NCBI GenBank assembly: GCA_019745575.1
Contig: JAIETA010000189.1
Location: forward strand, 1-34,546
From: Reyranella sp.
Lineage (GTDB): Bacteria > Pseudomonadota > Alphaproteobacteria > Reyranellales > Reyranellaceae
Direction: 5' to 3'
Length of the DNA: 34,546 bases
How positions within the stretch are numbered: the first letter of the stretch is position 1; the number at the start of each line of letters is the position of its first letter. Below the pieces are notes generated by a model, which saw only the letters and a list, made by a program, of their open reading frames with translations, searched no databases and was not told where the DNA came from. The translations under genes were made by a program, and so were the position numbers. This document shows positions 1 through 7,798 of the stretch, piece by piece.

Positions 1-1073
1 GTCGCCATATCCTGCGGATCGCGGCCCTTGTCGGCGTCGAGCATCTCGATCAGGCCGACGTTGCGCGCCGCGCGGGCGCGGATGAACTGCTCCAGCCGCG
101 GTCTGGTGCGCGGCACGATGATCGCCTTCTTGTCGAACGACAGGATCTCGCAGAACGTGTTGTAGCCACCCATGGCGACCACGCCCGCCGCGCGCTGCAT
201 CAGGGCGCCGAGGTTGTTGGTGAAGGTGAGCGTGCGGATGTTGCGGAACTTGGCGGCGCGATCCCTGAAGGCCTCGCGCGCCGTCGCCGACATGAACGGG
301 CCGAAAACGATCACCGCGCCATAGGGAATGTGCGGATCGGACTCGTAGGCGGCGAGTACCCAGTCGACGAGATCCTCGCCGTCGCCGCCGCCGCCCGCAG
401 TGACCAGGATGAACGGGCCGTCGATTTCCTCGACCTCGTGCGGGATGTCGGCGTGCAACGGCAGGTCGCGGCGCAGATAGCCGGTATAGACCGACTTGTG
501 CCGCACCGACGCCGGCAGATCGATGCCGGTCATCGGCTTGTTGATCTGCGGCAGACCATAGATCCAGATCTCGTCGTAGAGGTCGCGCAGCGCCGGCACG
601 ACGTTCTTGCGCTCCCACTCCTGGGCGAGTGCCGCCGGATCGTCCATGACGTCGCGCAGGCCGAGCACCAGCGGCGTGCCGCGGTCCTTGAGCAGCCTGA
701 GGGCCGGGCCGACCTCGCCGCGCAGCCCGAGCGGCTCCTTGTCGACAATGAACAGGTCGGGTCTGTAGATATCGGCGGTATCGCGGATGATGCGGGTCCG
801 CATCTCGAGTGTGTGCTCGACCCCGACCCTGAGGTTGGCGGAGTCGTACTCGCCGTTGATCTGCTTGACCACACCCGGCACACGCACGAAGTCGATGCCC
901 GAGCGGAACTCGTAGGAGCCGATCATCGGCGAGCCGGACAGGATCAGCACCGACACCGACTGGTCGGCCTCGACGATGGCATTGGCGATGGTGCGGCATC
1001 GGCTCACATGCCCGAGACCGAAGGAGTCGTGGCTGTAGAGCAGCACACGCTTGGACCGGCTGCTGGTGGGCAT
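1..1073 (-). CDS. Glycosyltransferase, MurG/GT28-like (C-terminus cut by window edge)
   Basis: The reverse strand reads openly from an ATG at 1073 to the window edge, giving at least 357 codons, so the C-terminus is missing. The N-terminus has a beta strand and glycine/histidine loop (KRVLLYSHDSFGLGHVSRC) typical of GT-B glycosyltransferases. Further on come VIVFGPFMSA and MGGYNTFCEIL, the latter matching the donor-nucleotide-binding glycine loop of the MurG/GT28 C-domain. This resembles the 'predicted glycosyltransferase' family COG4671 more than true MurG. The expected role is sugar transfer from a nucleotide sugar at the cytoplasmic membrane face; donor and acceptor cannot be told. It diverges from the ABC-like gene at 1247 with 173 bases between them, so a shared pathway is possible but unproven. 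Confidence 0.8.
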   Translation of the reverse strand, partial: MPTSSRSKRVLLYSHDSFGLGHVSRCRTIANAIVEADQSVSVLILSGSPMIGSYEFRSGIDFVRVPGVVKQINGEYDSANLRVGVEHTLEMRTRIIRDTADIYRPDLFIVDKEPLGLRGEVGPALRLLKDRGTPLVLGLRDVMDDPAALAQEWERKNVVPALRDLYDEIWIYGLPQINKPMTGIDLPASVRHKSVYTGYLRRDLPLHADIPHEVEEIDGPFILVTAGGGGDGEDLVDWVLAAYESDPHIPYGAVIVFGPFMSATAREAFRDRAAKFRNIRTLTFTNNLGALMQRAAGVVAMGGYNTFCEILSFDKKAIIVPRTRPRLEQFIRARAARNVGLIEMLDADKGRDPQDMA

Positions 1074-1246
1074 GCAACGCGTCTCCCCCTGGCCGAAGCG
1101 CCTCCTGCCTCCGCCGGTGAATGTCGCCGGGACTATGCCACAGCCGGGCGGCGGCGTGAAATCGGCCGCTTCAGCCGGAAAAAATTGAATGTAATCAATG
1201 GTCTGATCGAATATACAGGCCCAGGGCCGGCCTCGCGCGGAAGTCG

Positions 1247-3967
1247 ATGCAACGCAATCTGTTTACCTACACCTGGCGACACAGCAGGCCCGAGCAGCTG
1301 GTGATCCTGGCGCTCGTGATCCTGGCGCAGGTCTTTTACTTCCTGTCGTTGACGGTGCCGAAGTCGGTCATCAACAACGGCATCCAGGGCAACGCCTTCA
1401 AGGACAGCAAGACCATCCCGTTCCTGGTCTGGGAGCTCGACCTGTCGGCGGTCCTGCCGGGCACGGTGATCCGCTTCTTCGACGGCTTCCAGGTCGATCA
1501 GCTCCAGTACCTCGTCGTCATGAGCTTCGTCTTCCTGGGCGCCGTGGTGATAAACGGTCAGTTCAAGAAGACGATCAACACCCAGAAGGGACGCATGGGC
1601 GAGCGCATGCTGCGTCGCCTGCGCTACGAGCTCTACGACCGCATCCTGCGTTTTCCACCGGCCCATTTCCGCAAGGTCAAGCAGGCCGAGCTGGCCACCA
1701 TGGTCAAGGATGAAGTCGAGCCGCTCGGCGGCTTCATCGGCGATGCCTTCGTGGCGCCGATGTTCCTGGGCGGCCAGGCGCTGACGGCGATCATCTTCAT
1801 CATGCTGCAGAACTGGCTGCTCGGCATCGTCGTGATCGTCCTGCTGGGCGTTCAGATGGCGATCATCCCGCGGCTGCGCAAGCCGGTACTGGTGCTCGGC
1901 CGTCAGCGCCAGCTCTCGGCCAGGCTGCTTGCCGGCCGCATTGCCGAGACCGCCGACGGCATCCACGAGATCCACATCCATGGCGCCGCCAACTACGAAC
2001 GGGCCGACATCTCGGAGCGGCTGGGCGCCATCTTCAAGATCCGTTTCGATCTTTATCAGAAGAAGTTCGTCGCCAAGTTCTGGAACAATTTCCTGTCACA
2101 GGCGACGCCCTTCGCGATCTACCTGATCGGCGGCTACTTCGCGATCACCGGCCAGATGGATGTCGGCGCCGTGGTCGGTGTGCTGCTTGCCTACAAGGAC
2201 CTGCCGTCACCGATCAAGGAGCTGATCGACTGGGACCAGCAGCGCCAGGACGTGCAGATCAAGTACGAACAGGTGATCGACCAGTTCCAGCCCGAAGGCA
2301 TGATGCCGCCGGAACTGCAGGCCATTCCCGACGGGCCGCCGCCACCGCTGGGCAAGGAACTTGCCCTGACCGGCGTGGCGTTTTCCGAGGACGGGCGGGT
2401 GAAGCTGCTCGATGGCGTAACGCTTTCGCTGCCGACCTCGGCCACGGTCGCGGTGATCGGCGGCGCGGGCTCCGGCAAGGATGTGCTGGGCCAGGTGCTG
2501 GCCCGGCTGGTGCTGCCGACCGGCGGTGCGGTCCGCCTGGACGGCAAGGATTTCTTCCAGGTGCCCGAGCATGTGCTGGGCGCCCGTACCGCCTACATCG
2601 GCCAGGACACCTACCTGTTTCCGCTCTCGGTCCGCGACAATCTGCTGTTCGGCCTGAAGTTCCGGCCCGTGACGCCCGCCGCCTACGACGACGCCACCCG
2701 CGCGATCCGCGAGACGTTCTGGAAGGAGTCGACGCGCGCCGGCAATCCGCCGTTCGATCCCAATGCCGACTGGATCGACTATGAGCTGGCCGGCGCCACC
2801 GGCCCGGCCGACCTGCTGCCGCGCATGGTCGACGCCCTGCGCCAGGTCGAAATCGACGAGGACATCTATTCGCTGGGCCTGCGCGGCACCATCGATGCCG
2901 CGCTCCGGCCCGACCTGGCCGCCGCCATCCTGAAGGCGCGTCATACCCTGCACGGCCGGCTGCAGAACGCGGCCTATGCCGGGCTGGTCGAACCGTTCAA
3001 CGGCGACCTCTACAACAAGAACCTGTCGGTGGCGGAGAACCTGCTGTTCGGCACGCCGCTCGGCAAGCAGTTCGACGGCGACAACATTGCCGGCGACCCC
3101 TACGTCCAGTCGGTGCTTCAGGCGACCGGGCTCGATCTCGATCTGCAGCGCATGGGGCTGAGCATCGCCGAAACCATGGTCGAGCTGTTCTCCGGCCTGT
3201 CGCCCGACAATCCGCTGTTCGAGCAATACAGCTTCATCTCGGCCGACGACCTGCCCAACGTCCGCCTGCTGCTGCAGAGGCTGGGGGGCAAGGGCATCGA
3301 GGCCGTGCCCGAGGGCGACCGGCAACGCCTGATGACGCTGCCCTTCCGCTACATCGAGGCCCGCCATCGCCTCGGCCTGATCGACGCGGCCATGGAGGAG
3401 CGCATTCTCGGCGCCCGTCACGCCTTCGCCGAGCGGCTGCCCGCCGAGCTGCGGGGCGCCGTCGAGTTCTACGACTTCGAACGCTACAACAGCGCCGCCA
3501 CCCTTCAGGACAACATCCTGTTCGGCCGCCTGGTGTACGGCCAGGCCGAGGCGGAGCAGCGCATCGGCACGCTGATCGCCGAGGTGCTGAACGAGCTCGG
3601 GCTGCGCGATTCGGCAATCGAGGTCGGTCTCGACTACAATGTCGGCGTCGCCGGCAAGCGCCTGCCGGCAACCCAGCGCCAGAAGCTCGGGATCGCCCGT
3701 GCGCTGATCAAGCGACCGCAGCTGCTGATCGTCAACGAGGCCGTCGCCATGTTCGACGGCCGCACCCAGGACCGCATCCGCGACAACATCCTGGCGGCGG
3801 CGACAGCGGACAAGCGCGGCGTGGTGTGGATCGCGAACCGGCCGGCGCAGGCCGAGCCGTTCGAGCAGATCGTCGTCATGCAGGGCGGCAAGATCGCCGC
3901 GCAAGGTGCGCCCTCTGAACTGGCGGCGCGCGGCGGACTCTATACCGAGCTGATGGCGTCGGCGTAA
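1247..3967 (+). CDS. ABC-transporter-like fused permease/ATP-binding protein with degenerate NBD
   Basis: A 906-residue protein. The N-terminal ~330 residues form an ABC exporter-type membrane domain, with hydrophobic segments near 16-40, 86-106, 170-205 and 285-315. A nucleotide-binding region follows, but its key positions are altered. The Walker A loop at 405-412 reads GGAGSGKD, with Asp where Ser/Thr is usual. The signature is LPATQ at 806-810 instead of LSGGQ. Walker B is LLIVNEA, with Asn830 replacing Asp, although Glu831 is kept. The H-loop position reads IANRP, with Asn for His. Between Walker A and the signature there are about 400 residues instead of roughly 100, and the post-Q-loop motif (D/E)N(L/I)LFG occurs three times, at 465, 598 and 756. 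The fold is clearly ABC, but ATP hydrolysis is doubtful. The ATG follows GGAAG. The gene is 17 bases upstream of a cyclic-nucleotide-binding gene and probably co-transcribed with it. Confidence 0.85.
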   Translation: MQRNLFTYTWRHSRPEQLVILALVILAQVFYFLSLTVPKSVINNGIQGNAFKDSKTIPFLVWELDLSAVLPGTVIRFFDGFQVDQLQYLVVMSFVFLGAVVINGQFKKTINTQKGRMGERMLRRLRYELYDRILRFPPAHFRKVKQAELATMVKDEVEPLGGFIGDAFVAPMFLGGQALTAIIFIMLQNWLLGIVVIVLLGVQMAIIPRLRKPVLVLGRQRQLSARLLAGRIAETADGIHEIHIHGAANYERADISERLGAIFKIRFDLYQKKFVAKFWNNFLSQATPFAIYLIGGYFAITGQMDVGAVVGVLLAYKDLPSPIKELIDWDQQRQDVQIKYEQVIDQFQPEGMMPPELQAIPDGPPPPLGKELALTGVAFSEDGRVKLLDGVTLSLPTSATVAVIGGAGSGKDVLGQVLARLVLPTGGAVRLDGKDFFQVPEHVLGARTAYIGQDTYLFPLSVRDNLLFGLKFRPVTPAAYDDATRAIRETFWKESTRAGNPPFDPNADWIDYELAGATGPADLLPRMVDALRQVEIDEDIYSLGLRGTIDAALRPDLAAAILKARHTLHGRLQNAAYAGLVEPFNGDLYNKNLSVAENLLFGTPLGKQFDGDNIAGDPYVQSVLQATGLDLDLQRMGLSIAETMVELFSGLSPDNPLFEQYSFISADDLPNVRLLLQRLGGKGIEAVPEGDRQRLMTLPFRYIEARHRLGLIDAAMEERILGARHAFAERLPAELRGAVEFYDFERYNSAATLQDNILFGRLVYGQAEAEQRIGTLIAEVLNELGLRDSAIEVGLDYNVGVAGKRLPATQRQKLGIARALIKRPQLLIVNEAVAMFDGRTQDRIRDNILAAATADKRGVVWIANRPAQAEPFEQIVVMQGGKIAAQGAPSELAARGGLYTELMASA

Positions 3968-3984
3968 CGGGACCGGAGGGAACG

Positions 3985-4434
3985 ATGAACCTCAATGAAG
4001 AAGTCGAGCTGCTCAAGCGGGTGCCGATCTTCTCCAAGATCGAGCAGGCCAAACTGAAACTTCTGGCTTTCACCAGCGAGCGCGTGAACTTCGCCGCCGG
4101 CCAGGAGGTCTGCCACCAGGGCGACCAGGGTGACACCATGTACGTCATCCTGGGCGGCACGGCAGACGTGCTGATCGACACGCCGGGCGGCCAGATCGCG
4201 GTGGCCGAAATGAAGAAGAACAGCTTCTTCGGCGAGATCGCCATCCTGTGCGACGTGCCGCGCACCGCCACCATCAAGGCCAAGGAGCCGCTCTCCACGC
4301 TCAAGATCACCAAGGACATGTTTTATCGCCTGGTTGCGGAATTCCCGCAGATGGCCGTCGAGATCATGCGTGAACTGGCCCATCGCCTCGAGGACACCAA
4401 CGAGAAGCTGCGCGCCGCCACCAAGGCGGCGTAG
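3985..4434 (+). CDS. Stand-alone cyclic nucleotide-binding domain protein
   Basis: A 149-residue protein that is essentially one Crp/PKA-type cyclic-nucleotide-binding beta-barrel with a C-terminal helix. The phosphate-binding cassette is readable as FFGEIAILCDVPRTATIKA. It has the Gly-Glu pair that contacts the ribose and the Arg (PRTAT) that contacts the cyclic phosphate, so nucleotide binding is plausible. There is no helix-turn-helix after the barrel, so it is not a Crp/Fnr regulator by itself and probably acts as a partner or sensor subunit. It lies 17 bases after the ABC-like gene, following a GGAGGG ribosome site, and 9 bases before a small methyltransferase. The natural reading is that it makes the ABC-like protein responsive to cAMP or cGMP; this is inference. 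Confidence 0.88.
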   Translation: MNLNEEVELLKRVPIFSKIEQAKLKLLAFTSERVNFAAGQEVCHQGDQGDTMYVILGGTADVLIDTPGGQIAVAEMKKNSFFGEIAILCDVPRTATIKAKEPLSTLKITKDMFYRLVAEFPQMAVEIMRELAHRLEDTNEKLRAATKAA

Positions 4435-4443
4435 CGCCACCGC

Positions 4444-4932
4444 ATGAGCCGCCTCGACAGCTTCATCGCGCGCATGCAGGCGCAACGCGATTGCCTGAAT
4501 TTCCTGAAGCCCGCCATCGATCGCCTGAGCGGCCCGATCCTCGAGGTCGGGCTGGGCAACGGCCGCACCTACGACCATCTGCGCGAGCTCTTCCCCCGTC
4601 GTGACATCTATGTCTTCGAGCGCCGGGTGGCGGCCCATCCCGACTGCATCCCGCCCGACGACCGGCTGTTCCTCGGCGACGCGGACGAGGCGCTGCCGCG
4701 CGCCGCGCGCGCCCTCGGCGCCACGGCATCGCTGATCCACACCGACCTCGGCACCGGCGATCACGCCGCCAACATGGCGATGGGCGCCTGGCTCGGCCCG
4801 GCCCTCGACGCGCTGGCCGGACCGGGCGGCTACATCCTCGCCAACCAGCCGCTGGACGTGCCGCGCTGGCGGCGGCTGCCCGAGCCGCCCGGCGTGCCCC
4901 GGGACCGGTATTTCCTCTATCGGGTGAGCTAG
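4444..4932 (+). CDS. Small class I SAM-dependent methyltransferase-like protein
   Basis: A 162-residue protein with the first Rossmann strand and glycine loop of SAM-dependent methyltransferases (GPILEVGLGNGRTYDHL), then an acidic position after strand 2 (YVFERRV). Later strands read SLIHTDLGTGD and GGYILANQPL. It is shorter than a typical methyltransferase and lacks an obvious substrate-binding cap, so the substrate is unknown. It is the third gene of the ABC-like/cyclic-nucleotide-binding unit, 9 bases after the preceding stop. Its stop codon and that of the convergent gene share the bases CTAG at 4929-4932. Confidence 0.75.
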   Translation: MSRLDSFIARMQAQRDCLNFLKPAIDRLSGPILEVGLGNGRTYDHLRELFPRRDIYVFERRVAAHPDCIPPDDRLFLGDADEALPRAARALGATASLIHTDLGTGDHAANMAMGAWLGPALDALAGPGGYILANQPLDVPRWRRLPEPPGVPRDRYFLYRVS

Positions 4933-5171
4933 CGGCCGATCAGCCGCAGCAGGATCAGCAGGACGACGGCACCCACGATCGAACCGAGAAACCCGGCGGT
5001 CTGGCCGACCTGGTAGAGGCCGAGCGCCTGGCCGCCGTAGGTGGCGATCACCGCACCGACGACGCCGATCACGATGGTGACGATAATGCCGCGCGGGTTC
5101 GGACCCGGCGTCACGAAGCGCGCGATCAGGCCGACCACCAGGCCGATCAGGATGATGCCCAAGATGCTCAT
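4929..5171 (-). CDS. GlsB/YeaQ/YmgE family small membrane protein
   Basis: An 80-residue protein made of three hydrophobic helices: near 3-20 (ILGIILIGLVVGLIARFV), 28-46 and 57-77. It has the TPGPNPRGIIVTIVIGVVGA pattern of the transglycosylase-associated (GlsB/YeaQ/YmgE) family. These are inner-membrane proteins linked to envelope stress, with no established biochemical activity. The ATG is preceded by GGGAGAGAG. It lies 12 bases downstream of the exonuclease III gene on the same strand and may be co-transcribed with it. Its stop codon overlaps that of the convergent methyltransferase gene. Confidence 0.88.
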   Translation of the reverse strand: MSILGIILIGLVVGLIARFVTPGPNPRGIIVTIVIGVVGAVIATYGGQALGLYQVGQTAGFLGSIVGAVVLLILLRLIGR

Positions 5172-5183
5172 TGCTCTCTCCCG

Positions 5184-6005
5184 TCAGATGTCGAAAGTCG
5201 CCATCACCGGCACGTGGTCCGATGCCTTCTCCCAGTCGCGCGTGTCGATGTCGATCCGGTGGCTGCGGATCGCCCCCGACAATGCCGGCGTTGCCAGGAT
5301 GTGGTCGAGCCGGCGGCCGCGGTTGGACACCCGCCAGTCGTTGTTGCGGTAGCTCCACCATGAATAGAGCTTCTTGTCGGCCGCCACGAAGCGGCGCGGC
5401 ACGTCGATCCAGTCGAGCGATGCCTGCAGGCGGCCAAACAGGTCGACCTCGACCGGCGTATGCGACACGATGTTGAGCAGCTGCTTGTGGCTCCACACGT
5501 CGTGTTCCAGCGGCGCCACGTTGAGGTCGCCGACGGCGATGCGACGCAGGCCCTTGCGCGCGCGCGGCCGCGGCTTGCGCCCGGCATACCATTTGGCCAT
5601 CTCGCGGTAGAAATCGAGCTTGTGCGCGAACTTCACGTTCTGGTCGGGATCGGGAATGTCGCCGCCCGCCGGAATGTAGAGATTGTCCAGGAGGATCGGA
5701 TCGGCCCCGACATCGAGGGCGGCCTCGACGTGGCGGCAATCCTCCTTGCCGCAGCGATGATGGATGCTGGTGGCGGTGAACGGCACCTTCGAGAGGATCG
5801 CCACGCCATTGTACGATTTCATGCCCTGGGCCAGGCGATGGCGGTAGCCCAGTGCCTCGAAGGCCAGATGCGGGAAGAACTCGTCCGGGCACTTGGTTTC
5901 CTGCAGGCACAGAACGTCCGGTTTGCGCAGCCGCAGGTAGCGTTCGACGTTGCCGATCCGCAGACGGACCGAGTTGATGTTCCAGGTGGCTATCGAGAGG
6001 CTCAT
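5184..6005 (-). CDS. xth: Exodeoxyribonuclease III (AP endonuclease family)
   Basis: A 273-residue protein matching the XthA family (usually about 255-270). It acts in base-excision repair, cutting at abasic sites and trimming 3' ends of duplex DNA. The motifs run in order: ATWNINSVR at residues 7-15, LCLQETKC with the metal-binding Glu, GDLNVAP with the Asp/Asn pair, WWSYR, RLDHILAT and the C-terminal SDHVPV with the catalytic Asp-His. A CGKEDC segment near residues 85-90 is slightly unusual for the family and could be a local insertion. The ATG is supported by a weak AGG upstream. The gene is followed at 12 bases by the GlsB-like gene and is divergent from the metallopeptidase gene at 6046. 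Confidence 0.93.
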   Translation of the reverse strand: MSLSIATWNINSVRLRIGNVERYLRLRKPDVLCLQETKCPDEFFPHLAFEALGYRHRLAQGMKSYNGVAILSKVPFTATSIHHRCGKEDCRHVEAALDVGADPILLDNLYIPAGGDIPDPDQNVKFAHKLDFYREMAKWYAGRKPRPRARKGLRRIAVGDLNVAPLEHDVWSHKQLLNIVSHTPVEVDLFGRLQASLDWIDVPRRFVAADKKLYSWWSYRNNDWRVSNRGRRLDHILATPALSGAIRSHRIDIDTRDWEKASDHVPVMATFDI

Positions 6006-6045
6006 TGCCTAACACTATAGACGATCTCGATCCTGGGGACCTCCC

Positions 6046-6957
6046 ATGCAGATGGACGGCAACGAGAGCAGCAACATCGAGGACCGGCGCGGCGACGAGC
6101 GTGGCGGCGGCTTGGGCGGCGCCGGCTTGCCCATTCCGATGGGCGGCGGCGGCATGTTCAAGGGCGGCTTCGGACTGGTCGCCTTTGTCGTGATCGCGCT
6201 GGTACTGGGTGCCGATCCCGGGGCGTTGCTGGGCGGCCTCGGCGGCGACGGGCCGCCGGTTCACGCCTCCGCGCCGCCTGCGGCCGGCCGCACCGCGCCG
6301 CCGGCCGCCGATCCCGAGACGCAGTTCGTGTCGCGGGTGCTGAAAAGCACCGAGGACGTGTGGTCCGACATCTTTCGCGACATGGGCCGGCAGTATCGCG
6401 AACCGAGGCTGGTGCTGTTTCGCGACGCCACGCGCACGGCCTGCGGCGTCGGGCAGTCGGCGATGGGGCCGTTCTATTGCCCGGCCGACGAGCGGGTCTA
6501 CCTCGATCTCGGCTTTTTCGACGAACTCGCATCGCGCTTCCGCGCGCCCGGCCAGTTCCCGCAGGCCTACGTGATCGCCCACGAAATCGGCCATCACGTG
6601 CAGAACCTGCTCGGCATCTCCGACAAGGTGCAACAGATGCGCCAGAGCATGAGCAGGCGCGACGGCAACGCGCTGTCGGTGCGGGCCGAGCTGCAGGCGG
6701 ACTGCTTCGCCGGAGTCTGGGCCAACCGCGCCGACCGCCAGCGCGGCGGCCGCATGATCGACGACCGCGACGTCGAGCAGGCGCTGGCCGCGGCGTCGGC
6801 GATCGGCGACGACCGCCTGCAACGCCAGACGCAGGGCCGCGTCGTCCCGGACAGCTTTACCCACGGCAGCAGCGCGCAACGCGCCCGCTGGTTCCGCACC
6901 GGCCTCGACAGCGGCGACATGCGCAAGTGCGATACGTTCAGGGCCCAGCAACTCTAG
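6046..6957 (+). CDS. YpfJ-type neutral zinc metallopeptidase
   Basis: A 303-residue protein of the YpfJ/COG2321 family. After a glycine-rich cytoplasmic start there is one membrane helix near 43-60 (FGLVAFVVIALVLGAD), then an Ala/Pro-rich linker, then the peptidase domain. The zinc site is visible as VIAHEIGHHVQN, with His179, Glu180 and His183, and a downstream ELQADCFAGVWA carries the likely third ligand Glu. The Cys pair in ACGVGQSAMGPFYCP is also typical of the family. The domain should face the periplasm. Its substrate is unknown. The stop codon lies one base into a 24-base perfect palindrome. Confidence 0.88.
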   Translation: MQMDGNESSNIEDRRGDERGGGLGGAGLPIPMGGGGMFKGGFGLVAFVVIALVLGADPGALLGGLGGDGPPVHASAPPAAGRTAPPAADPETQFVSRVLKSTEDVWSDIFRDMGRQYREPRLVLFRDATRTACGVGQSAMGPFYCPADERVYLDLGFFDELASRFRAPGQFPQAYVIAHEIGHHVQNLLGISDKVQQMRQSMSRRDGNALSVRAELQADCFAGVWANRADRQRGGRMIDDRDVEQALAAASAIGDDRLQRQTQGRVVPDSFTHGSSAQRARWFRTGLDSGDMRKCDTFRAQQL

Positions 6958-6979
6958 CGCGCTTGCGCGCAAGCGCGCT
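6956..6979. repeat. 24-base perfect palindrome at the metallopeptidase stop codon
   Basis: The half-site AGCGCGCTTGCG is followed directly by its exact reverse complement, giving a 24-base palindrome with no spacer. It begins inside the TAG stop of the metallopeptidase gene. It is the first of three inverted-repeat structures packed within 102 bases. It could fold as the first hairpin of a transcription-termination region, or be a site for a dimeric DNA-binding protein. Confidence 0.8.
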
Positions 6980-7025
6980 GGCGGGCGGCAGCGCCTGCAG
7001 CGCAGCGAAGGCGCGGGAGCCCGCC
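6980..7025. terminator. Nested GC-rich hairpin between convergent genes
   Basis: The outer arms GGCGGGC (6980-6986) and GCCCGCC (7019-7025) pair, and the inner arms GCGCCT (6991-6996) and AGGCGC (7009-7014) pair within them. The element sits between the convergent metallopeptidase and FAA-hydrolase genes and is directly flanked by two perfect palindromes. A bidirectional terminator is the simplest reading, but no T-run follows, so a REP-like extragenic repeat is equally possible. Confidence 0.45.
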
Positions 7026-7057
7026 TACTTTGGTGTGAGCATGCTCACACCAAAGTA
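7026..7057. repeat. 32-base perfect palindrome overlapping a gene end
   Basis: TACTTTGGTGTGAGCA is followed without spacer by its exact reverse complement. The right half contains the last codons (Thr-Leu-Val) and the TGA stop (7045-7047) of the FAA-hydrolase gene, so part of the palindrome is coding sequence. The arms are less GC-rich than the surroundings. Because there is no loop, cruciform extrusion or protein binding is as plausible as termination. Confidence 0.85.
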
Positions 7058-7746
7058 CAGGTCACCGTGCCGCAGCCCTCGACGAAGCCGGCCAGCGTGT
7101 CGCCCCTGACGACGGCGGCGACGCCATCGGGCGTGCCGGTGTAGATCAGGTCGCCGGCGGCCAGTGCGACAAGGCCCGAGAGATACGAGATCGTCTCGGG
7201 CACGCTCCAGATCAGCGCGTTGAGGTCGGACTTCTGACGGGTCTTGCCGTTCACATCGAGCTGGATGATGCCTTTCGAGGGATGGCCGATCCGCGCTGCC
7301 GGGTAGATCTCGCCGATCGGCGCGGATTGGTCGAAGCCCTTGCCCATGTCCCACGGGCGGCCCATGTCCTTGGCTTGGTTCTGCAGGTCGCGGCGGGTCA
7401 TATCGAGGCCGACGCCATAGCCGAAGACATGGGCGAGCGCCTTGTCGACCGGGATGTCGGTGCCGCCCGATTTCATCGCCACGACGAGCTCCATCTCGTG
7501 ATGCAGGTTCTTGGTGGCCGGCGGATAGGCGACCTTGGTCGGGTTCTTGGGATCGGCGCAGACGACGATGGCATCGGCCGGCTTGGTGAAGAAGAATGGC
7601 GGCTCTCGGTCGGGATCGTGGCCCATCTCGCGGGCATGGGCGGCATAATTGCGGCCGACGCAGAAGATGCGGCGGACCGGAAACAGGTCGCCGGTTCCAT
7701 GGACCGGCACGCCGACCGTGGCGGGCGGCGTCACGACATAAGCCAT
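7045..7746 (-). CDS. Fumarylacetoacetate hydrolase (FAA) family protein
   Basis: A 233-residue enzyme of the FAA-hydrolase/isomerase family, which cleaves or isomerises beta-diketo acids and 2-oxo acids in aromatic and sugar-acid breakdown. The fold markers are [18 protein letters not shown] near the start, [10 protein letters not shown], then the metal site [10 protein letters not shown] with two Glu ligands, and [13 protein letters not shown] with the Asp. The C-terminal [15 protein letters not shown] is a family hallmark. The ATG at 7746 is preferred over longer frames because GGGAG lies just upstream and the family N-terminus begins here. The exact substrate is not determinable; the sequence is closest in style to fumarylpyruvate hydrolases. 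The C-terminal codons lie within a perfect palindrome. Confidence 0.9.
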   Translation of the reverse strand: MAYVVTPPATVGVPVHGTGDLFPVRRIFCVGRNYAAHAREMGHDPDREPPFFFTKPADAIVVCADPKNPTKVAYPPATKNLHHEMELVVAMKSGGTDIPVDKALAHVFGYGVGLDMTRRDLQNQAKDMGRPWDMGKGFDQSAPIGEIYPAARIGHPSKGIIQLDVNGKTRQKSDLNALIWSVPETISYLSGLVALAAGDLIYTGTPDGVAAVVRGDTLAGFVEGCGTVTCTLV

Positions 7747-7798
7747 CGCTTTCTCCCTCAGAAGCGTGCCTTTATGGGGCGCACCGGAGTACGAGGCA

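Noticed and set aside
1185..1217. Promoter for the ABC-like gene (TTGAAT and TATACA)
   Set aside because: The hexamers are 21 bases apart, too far for a normal sigma70 promoter.
3940..6972. Very long open reverse-strand frame (about 1000 codons) across several genes
   Set aside because: It lies antisense to well-recognised genes on both strands and its translation is Arg/Ala/Gly-rich with no family motif; such frames arise from GC-rich codon bias.
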